Positions 28,706 to 37,393 of a stretch of DNA of 64,000 bases are shown here, one piece after another (positions within the stretch are counted from its first letter, which is position 1; each line of letters begins with the position of its first letter). Below the pieces are notes generated by a model, which was not told the DNA's origin, searched no databases, and was given only the letters and a program-made list of their open reading frames with translations. Location: positions 124,001 to 188,000 of the forward strand of contig CAVSTF010000010.1 of assembly GCA_963730785.1 (NCBI GenBank), in the 5' to 3' direction. A program made the position numbers and the translations under genes. Origin of the DNA: Bog-473 sp963730785. GTDB lineage: Bacteria; Actinomycetota; Acidimicrobiia; Acidimicrobiales; RAAP-2.

Positions 28706-30356
28706 ATGTCACCCATGGTCAGTCAGCGCCGACGCTTCGCTCTACTCGTCAGTCTCGCCCTTTTGTTCCCAATGCTGAGCATCTTCTCGGTTTCAACCGC
28801 TGGGGCGCAGACGACTCGTGCCAAGCAGGTGGCGCATTACGCCGAAAATGAAGCGGGGTATTGGTTCGTTGGCGCCGACGGGGGTGTCTTCAACTACGGC
28901 CTCGCGACGTACGAGGGATCGGCCGCTGGTCATGCGACCGCCCCCATTGTCGGCATGGCGGTTGACTATGCCGACGGCGGCTACTGGTTGGCCGGAAGCA
29001 ACGGTGAGGTCTACTCAGAAGGTGGGGCGCACGACTTTGGGCTCGACAGCCCTGAGTTCGTCTCGGCTCCAATTGTCGGCATTCAGGTCACCGCCGACAG
29101 CGGCGGTTATTGGCTGGTTGGTGCGGACGGCCGGATCTATCCGGTAGGCGACGCCGTCAACTACGGCTCCATGTACGGCAAGCACCTCAATTCGCCGATC
29201 GTGGGTATGGCGGACACGGTGGACGGAAATGGCTATTGGCTGGTGGGGGCGGATGGCGGCATCTTTTCCTTCGGTGACGCCAGCTTTTACGGTTCGACGG
29301 GCAACATCCACTTGAACAAGCCGATCGTGGGTATGGCGGCCGACTACAACGGAGATGGGTACTGGTTCGTGGCGTCCGACGGCGGCATTTTCAATTACGG
29401 TCAGGCCGGTTTCTTCGGCTCCATGGGCAACAAGCATCTGAACAAACCGGTCGTGGCCATGGGTGCGACGGCCGATGATAAGGGCTACTGGTTGGCCGCC
29501 TCTGATGGCGGCATCTTCAGCTTCGGCGATGCCTCGTTCTACGGATCCACTGGGAACATCAAGCTGGCCCAACCCATCGTGGCCTTCGCCTCCCTGTATC
29601 CCGAGTACCTCAATCAGACCGTCAGCATTGCCGCGTCTCCGGACGGCGGTGGCTATTGGCTGGGTACCGATCACGGCTACGTCGACAACTTCGGTGACGC
29701 TGTCCAACGAAGGTGACGTTCGCAACGAAAGTATTAAGAACGGCATCACCGGATTCTCACCCACCTCAGACGGCAAGGGATATGTCATGGTTGACTTTGA
29801 GGGGGGTGTCTATAGCTTCGGCGATGCCAAATTCTTCGGCAGCGCTTCCGGAGGACAAACCGCTCTGAGGGCGCCGATCATCGGCATCGAGGAAACACCC
29901 GATAGTGGCGGGTATTGGATGGTCGACGCCGCCGGAACCGTGAAGGGGTTCGGTGACGCCACCACCTACAGCGGCGAGGCGCCGAAAGACTTCATCGAAG
30001 CCTTGGTCCCCACGCCCGACGGAATGGGGTACTGGGAGATCGATGCCAGTGGCGATGTGTACAACTTCGGTGACGCGCCCGCCCTGCCCAGTGTCGATCC
30101 GACCTACCCCATTTTCGCCGCCACCGGGACACCCGACGGTGGGGGATTGACCATGGTCGACGCCAACGGCGATGTCTACGTCGTGGGCGACGCCGTGAAC
30201 TACGGGAGCGCCCTGCCGTCGCAGATACCCGGCCTTGACTTCATCACTGGCATCGCCCGTACCTCGGATGGGAAGGGCTATTGGTTGTCGACGGCAGCCG
30301 GCAATGTCCTTACGTTCGGTGATGCGGTGAACTACGGCTCCACCGTGAACCGCTAA
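28706..30356 (+). CDS. Secreted repeat protein, beta-propeller-like (apparent frameshift)
   Basis: About 549 residues. A signal peptide (RRRFALLVSLALLFPMLSIF followed by STAGAQ) is followed by twelve repeats of roughly 45 residues. Each centres on GYW-V-ADGGIFSFGDA-FYGS, alternating with PIVGMA. Repeats 1-7 lie before a frameshift near 29700 (length 3n+1), and repeats 8-12 after it. Repeats of this type are common in secreted actinobacterial proteins and are thought to form propellers that bind cell-wall or extracellular ligands; I infer this and do not know the ligand. It sits between GT4 and galE genes, so a surface-glycan link is plausible. Confidence 0.85.
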
Positions 30357-30366
30357 CCCGGGCTAC

Positions 30367-31354
30367 TCAGGTCGAGGCGTACCCATCCAAGTGAGTGGAG
30401 TGCCAGGCCCAGGCCGAGGCGAGAATGTCGTCCAATCCATAGGAGGGTGTCCACCCCAGGACGGAGGCTGACCGATGGGTGTCGGCCCACAGTGCGACCG
30501 GGTCGCCCGGACGCCGGGGCTTGAGTTCGTACGGCACCGGCTGACCGCTGGCCTTCTCGGTGGCGGCAATGACCTCGAACACCGACGAGCCGATGCCGGT
30601 GCCGAGGTTGATGGCGGCGGTCGAACCACCCGCTTCGAGGTACTCGAGTGCCTTGAGGTGGGCGTCGGCCAGGTCGAGCACGTGCACGTAGTCGCGAATG
30701 GCCGAGCCGTCAGCGGTGGGGTAGTCGCTGCCAAACACGTGCAGGGGTTCCCGGCGCCCGAGCGTGGCCTTCATGATCAGCGGCACCAGGTTGATGGTGA
30801 CGGTCCAGTCCTCGCCGATGGAGCCGTCCGGCCAGGCGCCGGCGGCATTGAAGTAGCGCAGGCTGACCGAGCGCAGGTCCCGGCGCTGGTCGTACCACGC
30901 CAGCATGCGCTCCGTCATGGCCTTGCTCTCGCCATAGGGGCTCTCGGGATGGATGGGCGCCGTCTTCGGTGACCGGCACCACGTCTGGCGTGCCGTAGAC
31001 GGCGCAACTGGAAGAGAACACCACCCGGCTCACGCCGACCTCGTCCAGCGTGCGCAGAAGGTCGTTACTGCCGCTGACGTTGTTGTGGAAGTACTTCCCC
31101 GGGTCCTCCATGGATTCACCCGGCGACTTGTAGCCGGCGAAGTGCACCACCGAATCGACGGCATACTCCTTGACCACTTTGGCGATTTGGTCACCATCGG
31201 CAATGTCGACCACGACGAACGGCGTGTCGCCGAGTGACTCCGGATGCCCGAACTCCATGGTGTCGACAACGACCACCTCACGTCCCTGGTCGCGCAGGTG
31301 TCGCACGGTATGGGAACCGATATAGCCGGCTCCACCCGTGACCATCACTGTCAC
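30367..31354 (-). CDS. galE: UDP-glucose 4-epimerase (apparent frameshift)
   Basis: The N-terminal part starts at GTG 31354 (TVMVTGGAGYIGSHTVRHLR) and carries VVHFAGYKSPGESMEDPGKY, YFHNNVSGS and FSSSCAVYG. The C-terminal part, in another frame from about 30955, has YGESKAMTERMLAWYDQ (YxxxK-type), SLRYFNAAGAWPDGSIGEDW and RDYVHVLDLADAHLKALEYL, all GalE hallmarks. The length is 3n+1. It interconverts UDP-glucose and UDP-galactose for surface glycans. It starts 14 bases after the lasso kinase gene's stop, so it may share that transcript. Confidence 0.9.
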
Positions 31355-31367
31355 TGCACGTGTCCCA

Positions 31368-32301
31368 TCAAACTCCCAACGACTGGCGAACGACTTGCGT
31401 TCCGAGGCCGGCCTGAAAGGGCGGTCCCCATGGCACGGTGGCCACGAACACGGGAACCGTAGCCGCCAGTCGAGTGACGCCATCGAATTGCGCCCCGAGC
31501 ATGGGACCACTCATCCACTGCATGCGGGCGAAGGAAAGCAACACAATGGTGGCGTCCATTGGCGGTACGAGTTCGAGGCTGAGAGTGTCCTGTGTACGCG
31601 ACGGCGCCGGGATGACCACGGCACCGAGGAGGCCAGTCGATTGGGTGCTCATGGCCGGACGCACCGCCACTCGTTCGTCCACGGTGATGCGGTTGTCGAC
31701 CACGCCCGTGATGTCGTCGCCCAGTGTGGCCGCGTTGGGGCGCAGTCGAAGTTCGCTGGCGCAACCGACCCAGGACGGGTGAGCGGCTTGGTCGAGTCGT
31801 AACAGATCGTCGGTGACGAAGCGGGCCCCGTCGCGAGCAAGCCAATCCGGCCAGCGTGGATTTTCCCGTTCCGGAGTGGCCGACGAAGGCCACGCTCCCT
31901 TCATCAATCTCGACCACCGAGGCATGGAGAACACACGATCCGCCGAGTCCGAGCAAGAAGGCAATGAGGGCGCCTCGAATGAACAGGGCGATGAGCTCGG
32001 GATCCGTGCCGTCGTTCGCCGCGCACGTCACGGTGGACAGATCACGACTGATCACGAAATCGCAGCCACCGTGGATGCGCAGCACGTATCGATCGCCGTC
32101 GTCGAGTCCGGTGTAGAGCAACCGTTCACCCACCCGCAGTTGGGAGACGACCTGTCCGGGTGGGATGTCGTCGGTCACCGGCTGTTCAGCCGTGGTCAGT
32201 CGCAGGGAGACATCGGGTGACAGCGAGGGTGCCGCCGCAATCCCGAGGGGTATATCCGAGGAGATGGCCAGTCCATGCAACACGTAAACGGGCTGGGGCA
32301 T
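31368..32301 (-). CDS. HPr-kinase-like protein, lasso-peptide tailoring kinase (apparent frameshift)
   Basis: About 310 residues. The N-terminal part (ATG 32301) holds GSCVLHASVVEIDEGSVAFV and the P-loop GHSGTGKSTL, typical of HprK-like proteins. The C-terminal part, in another frame from about 31855, has ARFVTDDLLRL (the acidic Walker-B-like pair) and LRLRPNAATLGDD. The length is 3n+1. In paeninodin-type clusters a homologous kinase phosphorylates the C-terminal Ser of the precursor or lasso peptide; I infer the same role from position. It is the last gene of the leftward lasso operon, 3 bases after the permease gene. Confidence 0.85.
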
Positions 32302-32304
32302 CTG

Positions 32305-33145
32305 TTAGTACTGACCCACCGATCCGCCCCGCTTGGCCCGTGCCAGTGCGTGCGTGAAGACGAAGATGGCGAGCGGGTAGAGCACGATGGTGAACGCCCA
32401 CAATTCGAGCAGGCGGACATAGTCGGCTTGGGCCCCCAGCAGGGAAGCGCGCATGACTTCGAGGGCCCAGGTGAAGGGCAGCACATCGGCGATCTGGCGC
32501 AGGGGCGATGAGAGCAGCGAGACCGGGTAGAGGACACCACCGATGAGGCTCAAGCGCGCCGATGAGCAGGGTGGTGAGCGTCTCGCCCCGTTTGAACACC
32601 ATGACGAAGGCCGCCAGGGCCATGCCCAGGGCAGCGAAGATAATCATGGTGGACACGAAATCACCCAGACCGACCAACAGGCTGAGTCCCGTCACGTGGA
32701 AGCGCAGTCCCAGCCAGAAGGCCAAGCCAATGGAGAGAGACGCCGAAATCATGGCGTAGATCACCTGATAGCTGGCACTGGCCAGGATCACCAGCCACGG
32801 TTTCACCGGCATGGAGAACAGGACCTCCAAGGTGCCGGTGAGCTGGTCCGCCCGAACCCGCTTGGAGAAGGAGGTGAGATTGACGGTGAGGATGGCCACC
32901 ATGACCGTGCCGATCACGGCGAAGCCGAAGTAGCTGACCTTCAGTTGCGACTCGGCCAACACCTTGTGCCCGACCACCCGGGCCAGGAAGTAGAGGAAGG
33001 CCACCGAGAGCACGGATTGGAAAATGTCCACCACGAAGGGCAGGCGATAGGAGAACGCCATGGCGAAGTCCCGACGCAGGAAGGCCTTGTACAGCACCAA
33101 CCTGCGTTGGCGGACCACCCGTCCCTCGGTGCTCTGGGTGATCAC
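32305..33145 (-). CDS. ABC-2 type permease of the lasso cluster (apparent frameshift)
   Basis: About 280 residues with six predicted membrane segments. The N-terminal part has RRDFAMAFSYRLPFVVDIFQ and SVLSVAFLYFLARVVGHKVL; the C-terminal part (SLIGGVLYPVSLLSSPLRQI, then VLPFTWALEVMRASLLGA) is in another frame from about 32560. The length is 3n+1. The permease pattern is that of drug or peptide ABC-2 exporters. The ATG at 33145 overlaps the ATPase gene's stop (ATGA). Together they probably export the mature lasso peptide and may give self-immunity. Confidence 0.82.
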
Positions 33146-33877
33146 GAAGGCTCTCCTCCCATCAGGTGCCGCAACGTGTTGACGTCGCCCCCTGGTTCGA
33201 TCCGATGGGTGATCTTGCCGCCCGACAGCACGATGACCCGCCGGGCCAGCAGGGCGGCTTCCTCCATATCGTGGGTGGCCACCAGTACCGCCGCGTTGTG
33301 CTCGCTGGCCAGCGAACCCATGACGTATTGGATCTCCTTGGCCGACTCCGGATCGAGGCTGCGGGTGGGCTCGTCGAGCAGGACGACGGACGGTTGACCC
33401 AGCAGCGAGCGGGCAATGCCGAGCCGGCTCCGCATGCCGGTGGAGTAGCGGTCAACCCGACGATCGGCCACCGACGGTCAAGCCGACAATCCCCAGCACC
33501 TCTTCGGTGGCTGCCGCGGCGGGCTTGCGGCCCAACCCGTGCAGGGCGGCGAAGAACTCGAGATTGTGACGGCCACTGAGTCGCCAGAAGAAGGAACGAT
33601 CCTCGCCCAGGGTGAGACCCAGACGGCGGCGGGCTTCATCGGGCTGGGTGGCCACGTCGAAGCCGTCCACGGTGACCGTGCCCTCGTCCGGCAATATCAG
33701 CGTCGAGATGGTGCGGATCAAGGTGCTCTTGCCGGCGCCGTTCCGGCCGATCATGGCCGTCACCTCGCCAAAGGGCACCTCCAGATTGATGTCCGAGAGT
33801 CCGCCACCCGTCTTGAAGGTCTTGCTGAGCCCCACCACCGAAATGGCAACCCGGGGGGAGGGGAGCACGTCTGTCAT
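33142..33877 (-). CDS. ABC exporter ATPase of the lasso cluster (apparent frameshift)
   Basis: About 245 residues. Walker A IGRNGAGKSTLIRT is near residue 45 in the first frame. After a shift near 33465 the signature YSTGMRSRLGIARSLL, Walker B VVLLDEPTRSLDPESA and the switch His (VATHDMEEA) follow. The length is 3n+1. It is a stand-alone NBD without a fused membrane or peptidase domain, unlike the MdlB-type exporter of many lasso clusters. The ATG at 33877 overlaps the nucleotidyltransferase gene's stop. Confidence 0.85.
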
Positions 33878-35026
33878 TTGACCGCCGATTCAGGGACCGT
33901 CGAACCGTGGCGCGAGGTGCGGAACACCTCGAGCGCACGGGCGGTGGCCCGTTGGGGAAAGTGGATCCTCTCCGACCATGAAAAGTTGCGCCAGCCGGCG
34001 AAGAACAGCACGTTCCGGCGCCAGCGGGTGTCGATCAAGGCGAAGCGCACATGGAAGGTGCCGCCGGCCCCATGCTTGACCGGCCAATCGGCACTGAGGA
34101 GCTTGGCCATGGGTACGGTGCGCCACCCGGTGGTCGGGAGCGGGAAGAGGTGGTGCGGGAACTGCAGGCCTATCCGATCGGCCATGTGCAGGGCCGCCGT
34201 GACGACCGACATGCACTCGGTGGTCCGGGCCAGTTCGACCACACGGTCCCAGTCCACGTCGCCGCGGTCCTGGGCGTCGGTGATGGCCATGGTGATGTCG
34301 GCCAGCCAGATGAGTCGATCAAAGCCGTGGTACGGCTTGCCGGCGTGGGCGGCCAGCGACACCACTTCCACTTCCAACGGCAGTCCGTAGACGGGGGTGC
34401 CGAGATACTCGGCCGGGATCCGTTGCTCCCACAGCCACGTCGGACTGATCCGGTTGGAGCGTTCGTGCCAGCCCTCCAGCCCCAGGTGGAGCTCAAGCGG
34501 GATGGCCGGCAGTCCCGGGTGCCGGAATTGGGTGTCGTAGAGCCCGCGGGTCATGGGGCGGGAGACGGTCCAGCCGGCTGCGCACAGCGCGGCAATGGCC
34601 CGCTGGTGATCGGCGGCCGGGAGGAAGAGGTCGATGTCGTCCATCGGGCGAAGACCCGGCTTCGGGATAGCGCTCCATGAGGGTGGGACCCTTCAACACG
34701 ATGGGCTTGAGTCCGGCGTCCGTCAACGGCGTGACGGCAGCGGCCAACGCATGGGGGTGCAGCGTGAGCGCCTGCATCCGGAACGTGTCGGACAGGTCCC
34801 GCAATCGGTGGCCTTCATCGCCCAGTGCGTCTTCACAGCCTGCTGCGACCAGGGCCCGCCACAGCAGCGGTCCGATGCGATGGTTCAAGGCCAGGAAGAC
34901 GACCAGATCGGGCTGCAGGCCACCGCCTTCAACAATGGCCCGGATGGCCTCGACGTCCGGAAATCTCCGGCAGGCCTCCCACAAGATGTTGACGGTGGCG
35001 TCGGATATGAAGTCGACCTCAGGCAC
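33874..35026 (-). CDS. Putative nucleotidyltransferase of the lasso cluster (NTP_transf_5-like; apparent frameshift)
   Basis: About 383 residues. The N-terminal part has PIVLKGPTLMERYPEAG, and the C-terminal part, from about 34655 in another frame, starts MDDIDLFLPAADHQRAIAAL. Joined, they give the family pattern LKG-x-L...RP-DDIDLF, the acidic metal site of the nucleotidyltransferase fold. The length is 3n+1. Homologues accompany the kinase in paeninodin/pseudomycoidin-type lasso clusters, where they are linked to further modification of the phosphorylated peptide; the chemistry here is unproven. The GTG at 35026 overlaps the cyclase gene's stop by 8 bases. Confidence 0.82.
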
Positions 35027-36215
35027 GATTGGCCAACCAACACGATTGCAGCAGGAGTGTGGTCAGGGCGTGGGGTTGATCGGCCGCCCACTCGAGGCGC
35101 AGACGATCGGCGTCGACCAGGCTGGTCTCGACCCCGCTGCCGTTCCACTGCTGGACGAATGCTCTGGCCTCTTCGCCGAAGAGGGCCCGGTTGAAGTGTG
35201 CCTTCGAGGTTCGGGAGAGCACGGCATCGGGCAACAGCTCGGAGAAGAACTGCCGCATGGCGCTGGTGCGCCCGATCACGCCCGTCGGGCCGACCGCACC
35301 GGTCAGGGCTCCGAGGAACTTGGGCTGCAGCAGTGGGTCCATCCGGACGACGTCGCTCTCGGCGGCCATGTCGGTGAGTGACTGCAGCCCCACCCGCACC
35401 GCCCGCTGGTGGGGGTGACGGAGTACGGCCGTCCGCCAATCCAGTGGCTCCCGGGCCGTGTCGTGGGCCACCTCGTCGAGGAAGGTCGCCCGGGCATCCG
35501 GCGTCAGCCAGTGGGCCCCGATGCTGGCCTCTATGCGGCGACGGTCGTGCGAGGCCCGAACCCGGCGGGGCGACAGGGCCAACCCCAGCTGTTTGAGCGC
35601 CACCTTGGTCACCGGGATATGACGTCCGGCCAGCTGGCGGACCAAGCTCAGCCGACGCGGGCTGAGGACTTCGTCCCCTCCCTCACCCGAGAGCAGGGTG
35701 CCCCCCTGGGCCAGCTCGAGTTCAGTGGCCCGGGTATGGGCCGCCGGGGGCCACACCAGGCCCCATTTCTCCATGGAAGAGCGGGCCATCGGGCCGAGGA
35801 GGTCGGCATCGGCCGCGCCCGGGTGGCGTACCCATTCGCTGATGCCGAGATGCGAAATAACGAGCTCCTGCCATTCGTCTTCGTTGGCCTCGGCCAATCC
35901 CGGATAGACCTGCGTAAACGCTACGGGGGAGGGTAATCCCTCTCGGGCGGCCACTCGGGCCGCCACGGCGAGCACCAGGGAGGAATCCCGTCCGCCGGAG
36001 AACTCGACCACACAGGGCGGCCGCAGCAGCGCGGACAGCACGACGTTCTCCAACGCACCCAGCGGGGAGTCCTGGCCATCGCCGCTCGGAGTGGTGACGG
36101 TCGAGGATCCGGTCAGCCAACCACGGGCAACGTCGACGGGGGAGAGCACACTTTCTGATGCCAGTGTCTCAGCCGAAGGCGCTGGTGACCTCAAAAACAC
36201 TGCACAATTGAACAC
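35019..36215 (-). CDS. Asparagine-synthetase-like lasso cyclase (short form)
   Basis: 398 residues in an intact frame. The ATP-pyrophosphatase P-loop VVEFSGGRDSSLVLAVAAR is near residue 72, GGTLLSGEGGDEVLSPRRLS follows, and a C-terminal helical part ends CWLANRA. The domain adenylates the Asp or Glu side chain of the core so that the N-terminal amine can attack and form the macrolactam. Usual AsnB and many lasso cyclases are near 600 residues with an N-terminal glutaminase-type domain; only a short non-homologous stretch precedes the synthetase domain here. The start is a GTG at 36215, 105 bases after the precursor gene. Confidence 0.85.
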   Translation of the reverse strand: MFNCAVFLRSPAPSAETLASESVLSPVDVARGWLTGSSTVTTPSGDGQDSPLGALENVVLSALLRPPCVVEFSGGRDSSLVLAVAARVAAREGLPSPVAFTQVYPGLAEANEDEWQELVISHLGISEWVRHPGAADADLLGPMARSSMEKWGLVWPPAAHTRATELELAQGGTLLSGEGGDEVLSPRRLSLVRQLAGRHIPVTKVALKQLGLALSPRRVRASHDRRRIEASIGAHWLTPDARATFLDEVAHDTAREPLDWRTAVLRHPHQRAVRVGLQSLTDMAAESDVVRMDPLLQPKFLGALTGAVGPTGVIGRTSAMRQFFSELLPDAVLSRTSKAHFNRALFGEEARAFVQQWNGSGVETSLVDADRLRLEWAADQPHALTTLLLQSCWLANRA

Positions 36216-36320
36216 ACGCCATCAACGATTCCCCATCTGCCGGCGCGAACCGACACAGGGACGTCAATGGCGTGGTCAATAAGGCGAGGACCTGCAAGCA
36301 AGTCGCCGCCGATATGAAAT
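36216..36320 (-). other. Gap between precursor and cyclase genes
   Basis: 105 bases with no gene. I see no convincing terminator hairpin, so the precursor and the cyclase can be on one transcript; the gap could still allow partial termination or processing, which often raises precursor levels. Confidence 0.4.
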
Positions 36321-36485
36321 TTAGAGGCTGCCGTTGATGCTCAGGAAGGCAGCACCCGACGGGAAGCCGGCATCGTGGATCGGGCCGATCAGCAGTGCCT
36401 GGGTCAGGTCCGCCACCGAACCGTGCATGATGAGTGCCGGTGCTTCGTACTTGTTGTCTTGTGAGGTCAATCCGCTCTTGGTCAC
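36321..36485 (-). CDS. Lasso peptide precursor
   Basis: 54 residues from the GTG at 36485 (the frame opens further upstream to a TTG at 36521). The leader contains YEAPALIMHGSVADLT, a perfect match to the lasso leader pattern YxxPxLxxxGxxxxxT recognised by the B1 protein. If cleavage is two residues after the leader's terminal Thr pattern, the core is 25 residues beginning ALLIGPIHD, with Ala1 and Asp9 placed for a nine-residue macrolactam ring, and ending SINGSL. An Ala1-Asp9 ring is also found in paeninodin. No strong Shine-Dalgarno precedes the GTG; GGCAGG lies about 14 bases upstream. The exact cleavage site and ring are inferred. Confidence 0.85.
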   Translation of the reverse strand: MTKSGLTSQDNKYEAPALIMHGSVADLTQALLIGPIHDAGFPSGAAFLSINGSL

Positions 36486-36657
36486 GAGGTGAAGTATGCC
36501 TGCCACAGGGGTCGCCGTCAACTATTTAGGGTCCAATTTCGCCCCTATTTTGTAAACAGTTTGTTTCAGCCTGGATGCTGTTATCCCTAGTGAAGGCATA
36601 TTTTGCCGACCGGGATATGCTGGCCTCCCCTCTCCAGGCAAGGCACGGGACTCAAAT
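36486..36657. promoter_or_regulatory. Divergent control region of the lasso cluster
   Basis: 172 AT-rich bases between the precursor and the B1 gene, clearly below the GC content of the surroundings. It holds a perfect short inverted repeat, AAACA-GTT-TGTTT, at 36554-36566, suitable as an operator, and several AT-rich hexamers (TATTTT near 36599, TAAATA on the minus strand near 36525). Both operon arms must start here. I could not fix -35/-10 boxes with confidence. Confidence 0.55.
36554..36566. repeat. Short perfect inverted repeat in the lasso divergent region
   Basis: The sequence is AAACAGTTTGTTT, two five-base arms around GTT. It lies about 70 bases from the precursor start and about 90 from the B1 start. 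A regulator-binding role is only a guess. Confidence 0.4.
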
Positions 36658-36942
36658 ATGGTCGACAAGGCGAACGGTGGAGGAGCGGTCCTCAAGAGTC
36701 GATCCACCGAAATGATCTGCCGGGAGGTCGACGGCAAGCTGGTCGGGCTGGACCTCCGTTCGTCCCGCTATTTCAGCCTCAATGCCACCGGCACCCGCTT
36801 GTGGCGCCTGCTGGAGGCCGGATCCCAAAAAAGCGATCTGGTCGAAGCCATGGTGGCCGAGCACGGCCTCGATCCGGCAACTGCCGTTGTACACGTCGAT
36901 GCCTTCATCGACTCACTGCAGCAGCAGGGTCTGCTCGAGTAG
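36658..36942 (+). CDS. Lasso B1 protein, PqqD-like leader-binding (RRE) protein
   Basis: 94 residues with the PqqD/RRE fold pattern: EMICREVDGKLVGLDLRSSR, then YFSLNATGTRLWRLLEAG, the characteristic beta-hairpin-helix core, and a terminal helix FIDSLQQQGLLE. B1 binds the YxxPxL leader and delivers the precursor to the protease. It is transcribed divergently from the precursor and is followed 4 bases later by the B2 gene. Length and motif agree with stand-alone B1 proteins of actinobacterial lasso clusters. Confidence 0.9.
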   Translation: MVDKANGGGAVLKSRSTEMICREVDGKLVGLDLRSSRYFSLNATGTRLWRLLEAGSQKSDLVEAMVAEHGLDPATAVVHVDAFIDSLQQQGLLE

Positions 36943-36946
36943 GCGA

Positions 36947-37393
36947 ATGCCCGGTGGCGCGGCGATCCGCCGTCGTGTGTCCTATCTCCCCTTCCTGCCC
37001 TATGTCCTGTGCTGGATGCTGGTGGTGGAAGTCGCCATCCGGGTCATGCCGCTGGATCGAGCCAGCCGCCTGCTGGGCGTCCCGCTCAATTCGACCGATG
37101 AGGAGCTCCCACCCGGTTCCCGCCGGTTGACCCTGACCAAGGTCCAACGGGGCCACCTCCGCACCCTCGACCCCGTGGCGGCCCACTGGCCCTTTTCCGA
37201 CGGCCCCTGCCTGCGCCAGTCGCTGGTGGCCGGCCGGGTGCTGCGGGCCCACCAGCCGGTCCTCCGCCTGGGCATCAACCTCGAGGACGGGCTGCAGGCC
37301 CACGCCTGGGTGGAGGTCGACGGCTATCAGTTGGGGCAGTCGAAGAATTTCACCGTGTTGACCAACGGCGTACATTTCACTGATGGCGACTGA
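36947..37393 (+). CDS. Lasso B2 leader peptidase (transglutaminase-like Cys protease)
   Basis: 148 residues. The catalytic triad can be placed: Cys in SDGPCLRQSLVAGRVLRA, His in LQAHAWVEVDG, and an Asp shortly after. The N-terminal hydrophobic stretch (YLPFLPYVLCWMLVVEVAIR) suggests membrane association. It removes the leader so that the cyclase can act. I chose the ATG at 36947, 4 bases after the B1 stop. B1 and B2 are separate genes, as usual in actinobacteria. Its stop lies 11 bases inside the next gene. Confidence 0.9.
   Translation: MPGGAAIRRRVSYLPFLPYVLCWMLVVEVAIRVMPLDRASRLLGVPLNSTDEELPPGSRRLTLTKVQRGHLRTLDPVAAHWPFSDGPCLRQSLVAGRVLRAHQPVLRLGINLEDGLQAHAWVEVDGYQLGQSKNFTVLTNGVHFTDGD

Noticed and set aside
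28706..30356. Programmed frameshift in the repeat protein
   Set aside because: Many unrelated genes in the window have the same +1 length pattern, so a sequencing error is far more likely than recoding.
36486..36521. Longer lasso precursor starting at the TTG at 36521
   Set aside because: The extra 12 residues are hydrophobic and not needed for the leader motif; the GTG at 36485 gives a typical leader length. The TTG start cannot be fully excluded.
36522..36737. Minus-strand frame overlapping the B1 start
   Set aside because: It is antisense to the B1 gene and occupies the AT-rich control region, with no recognisable features.
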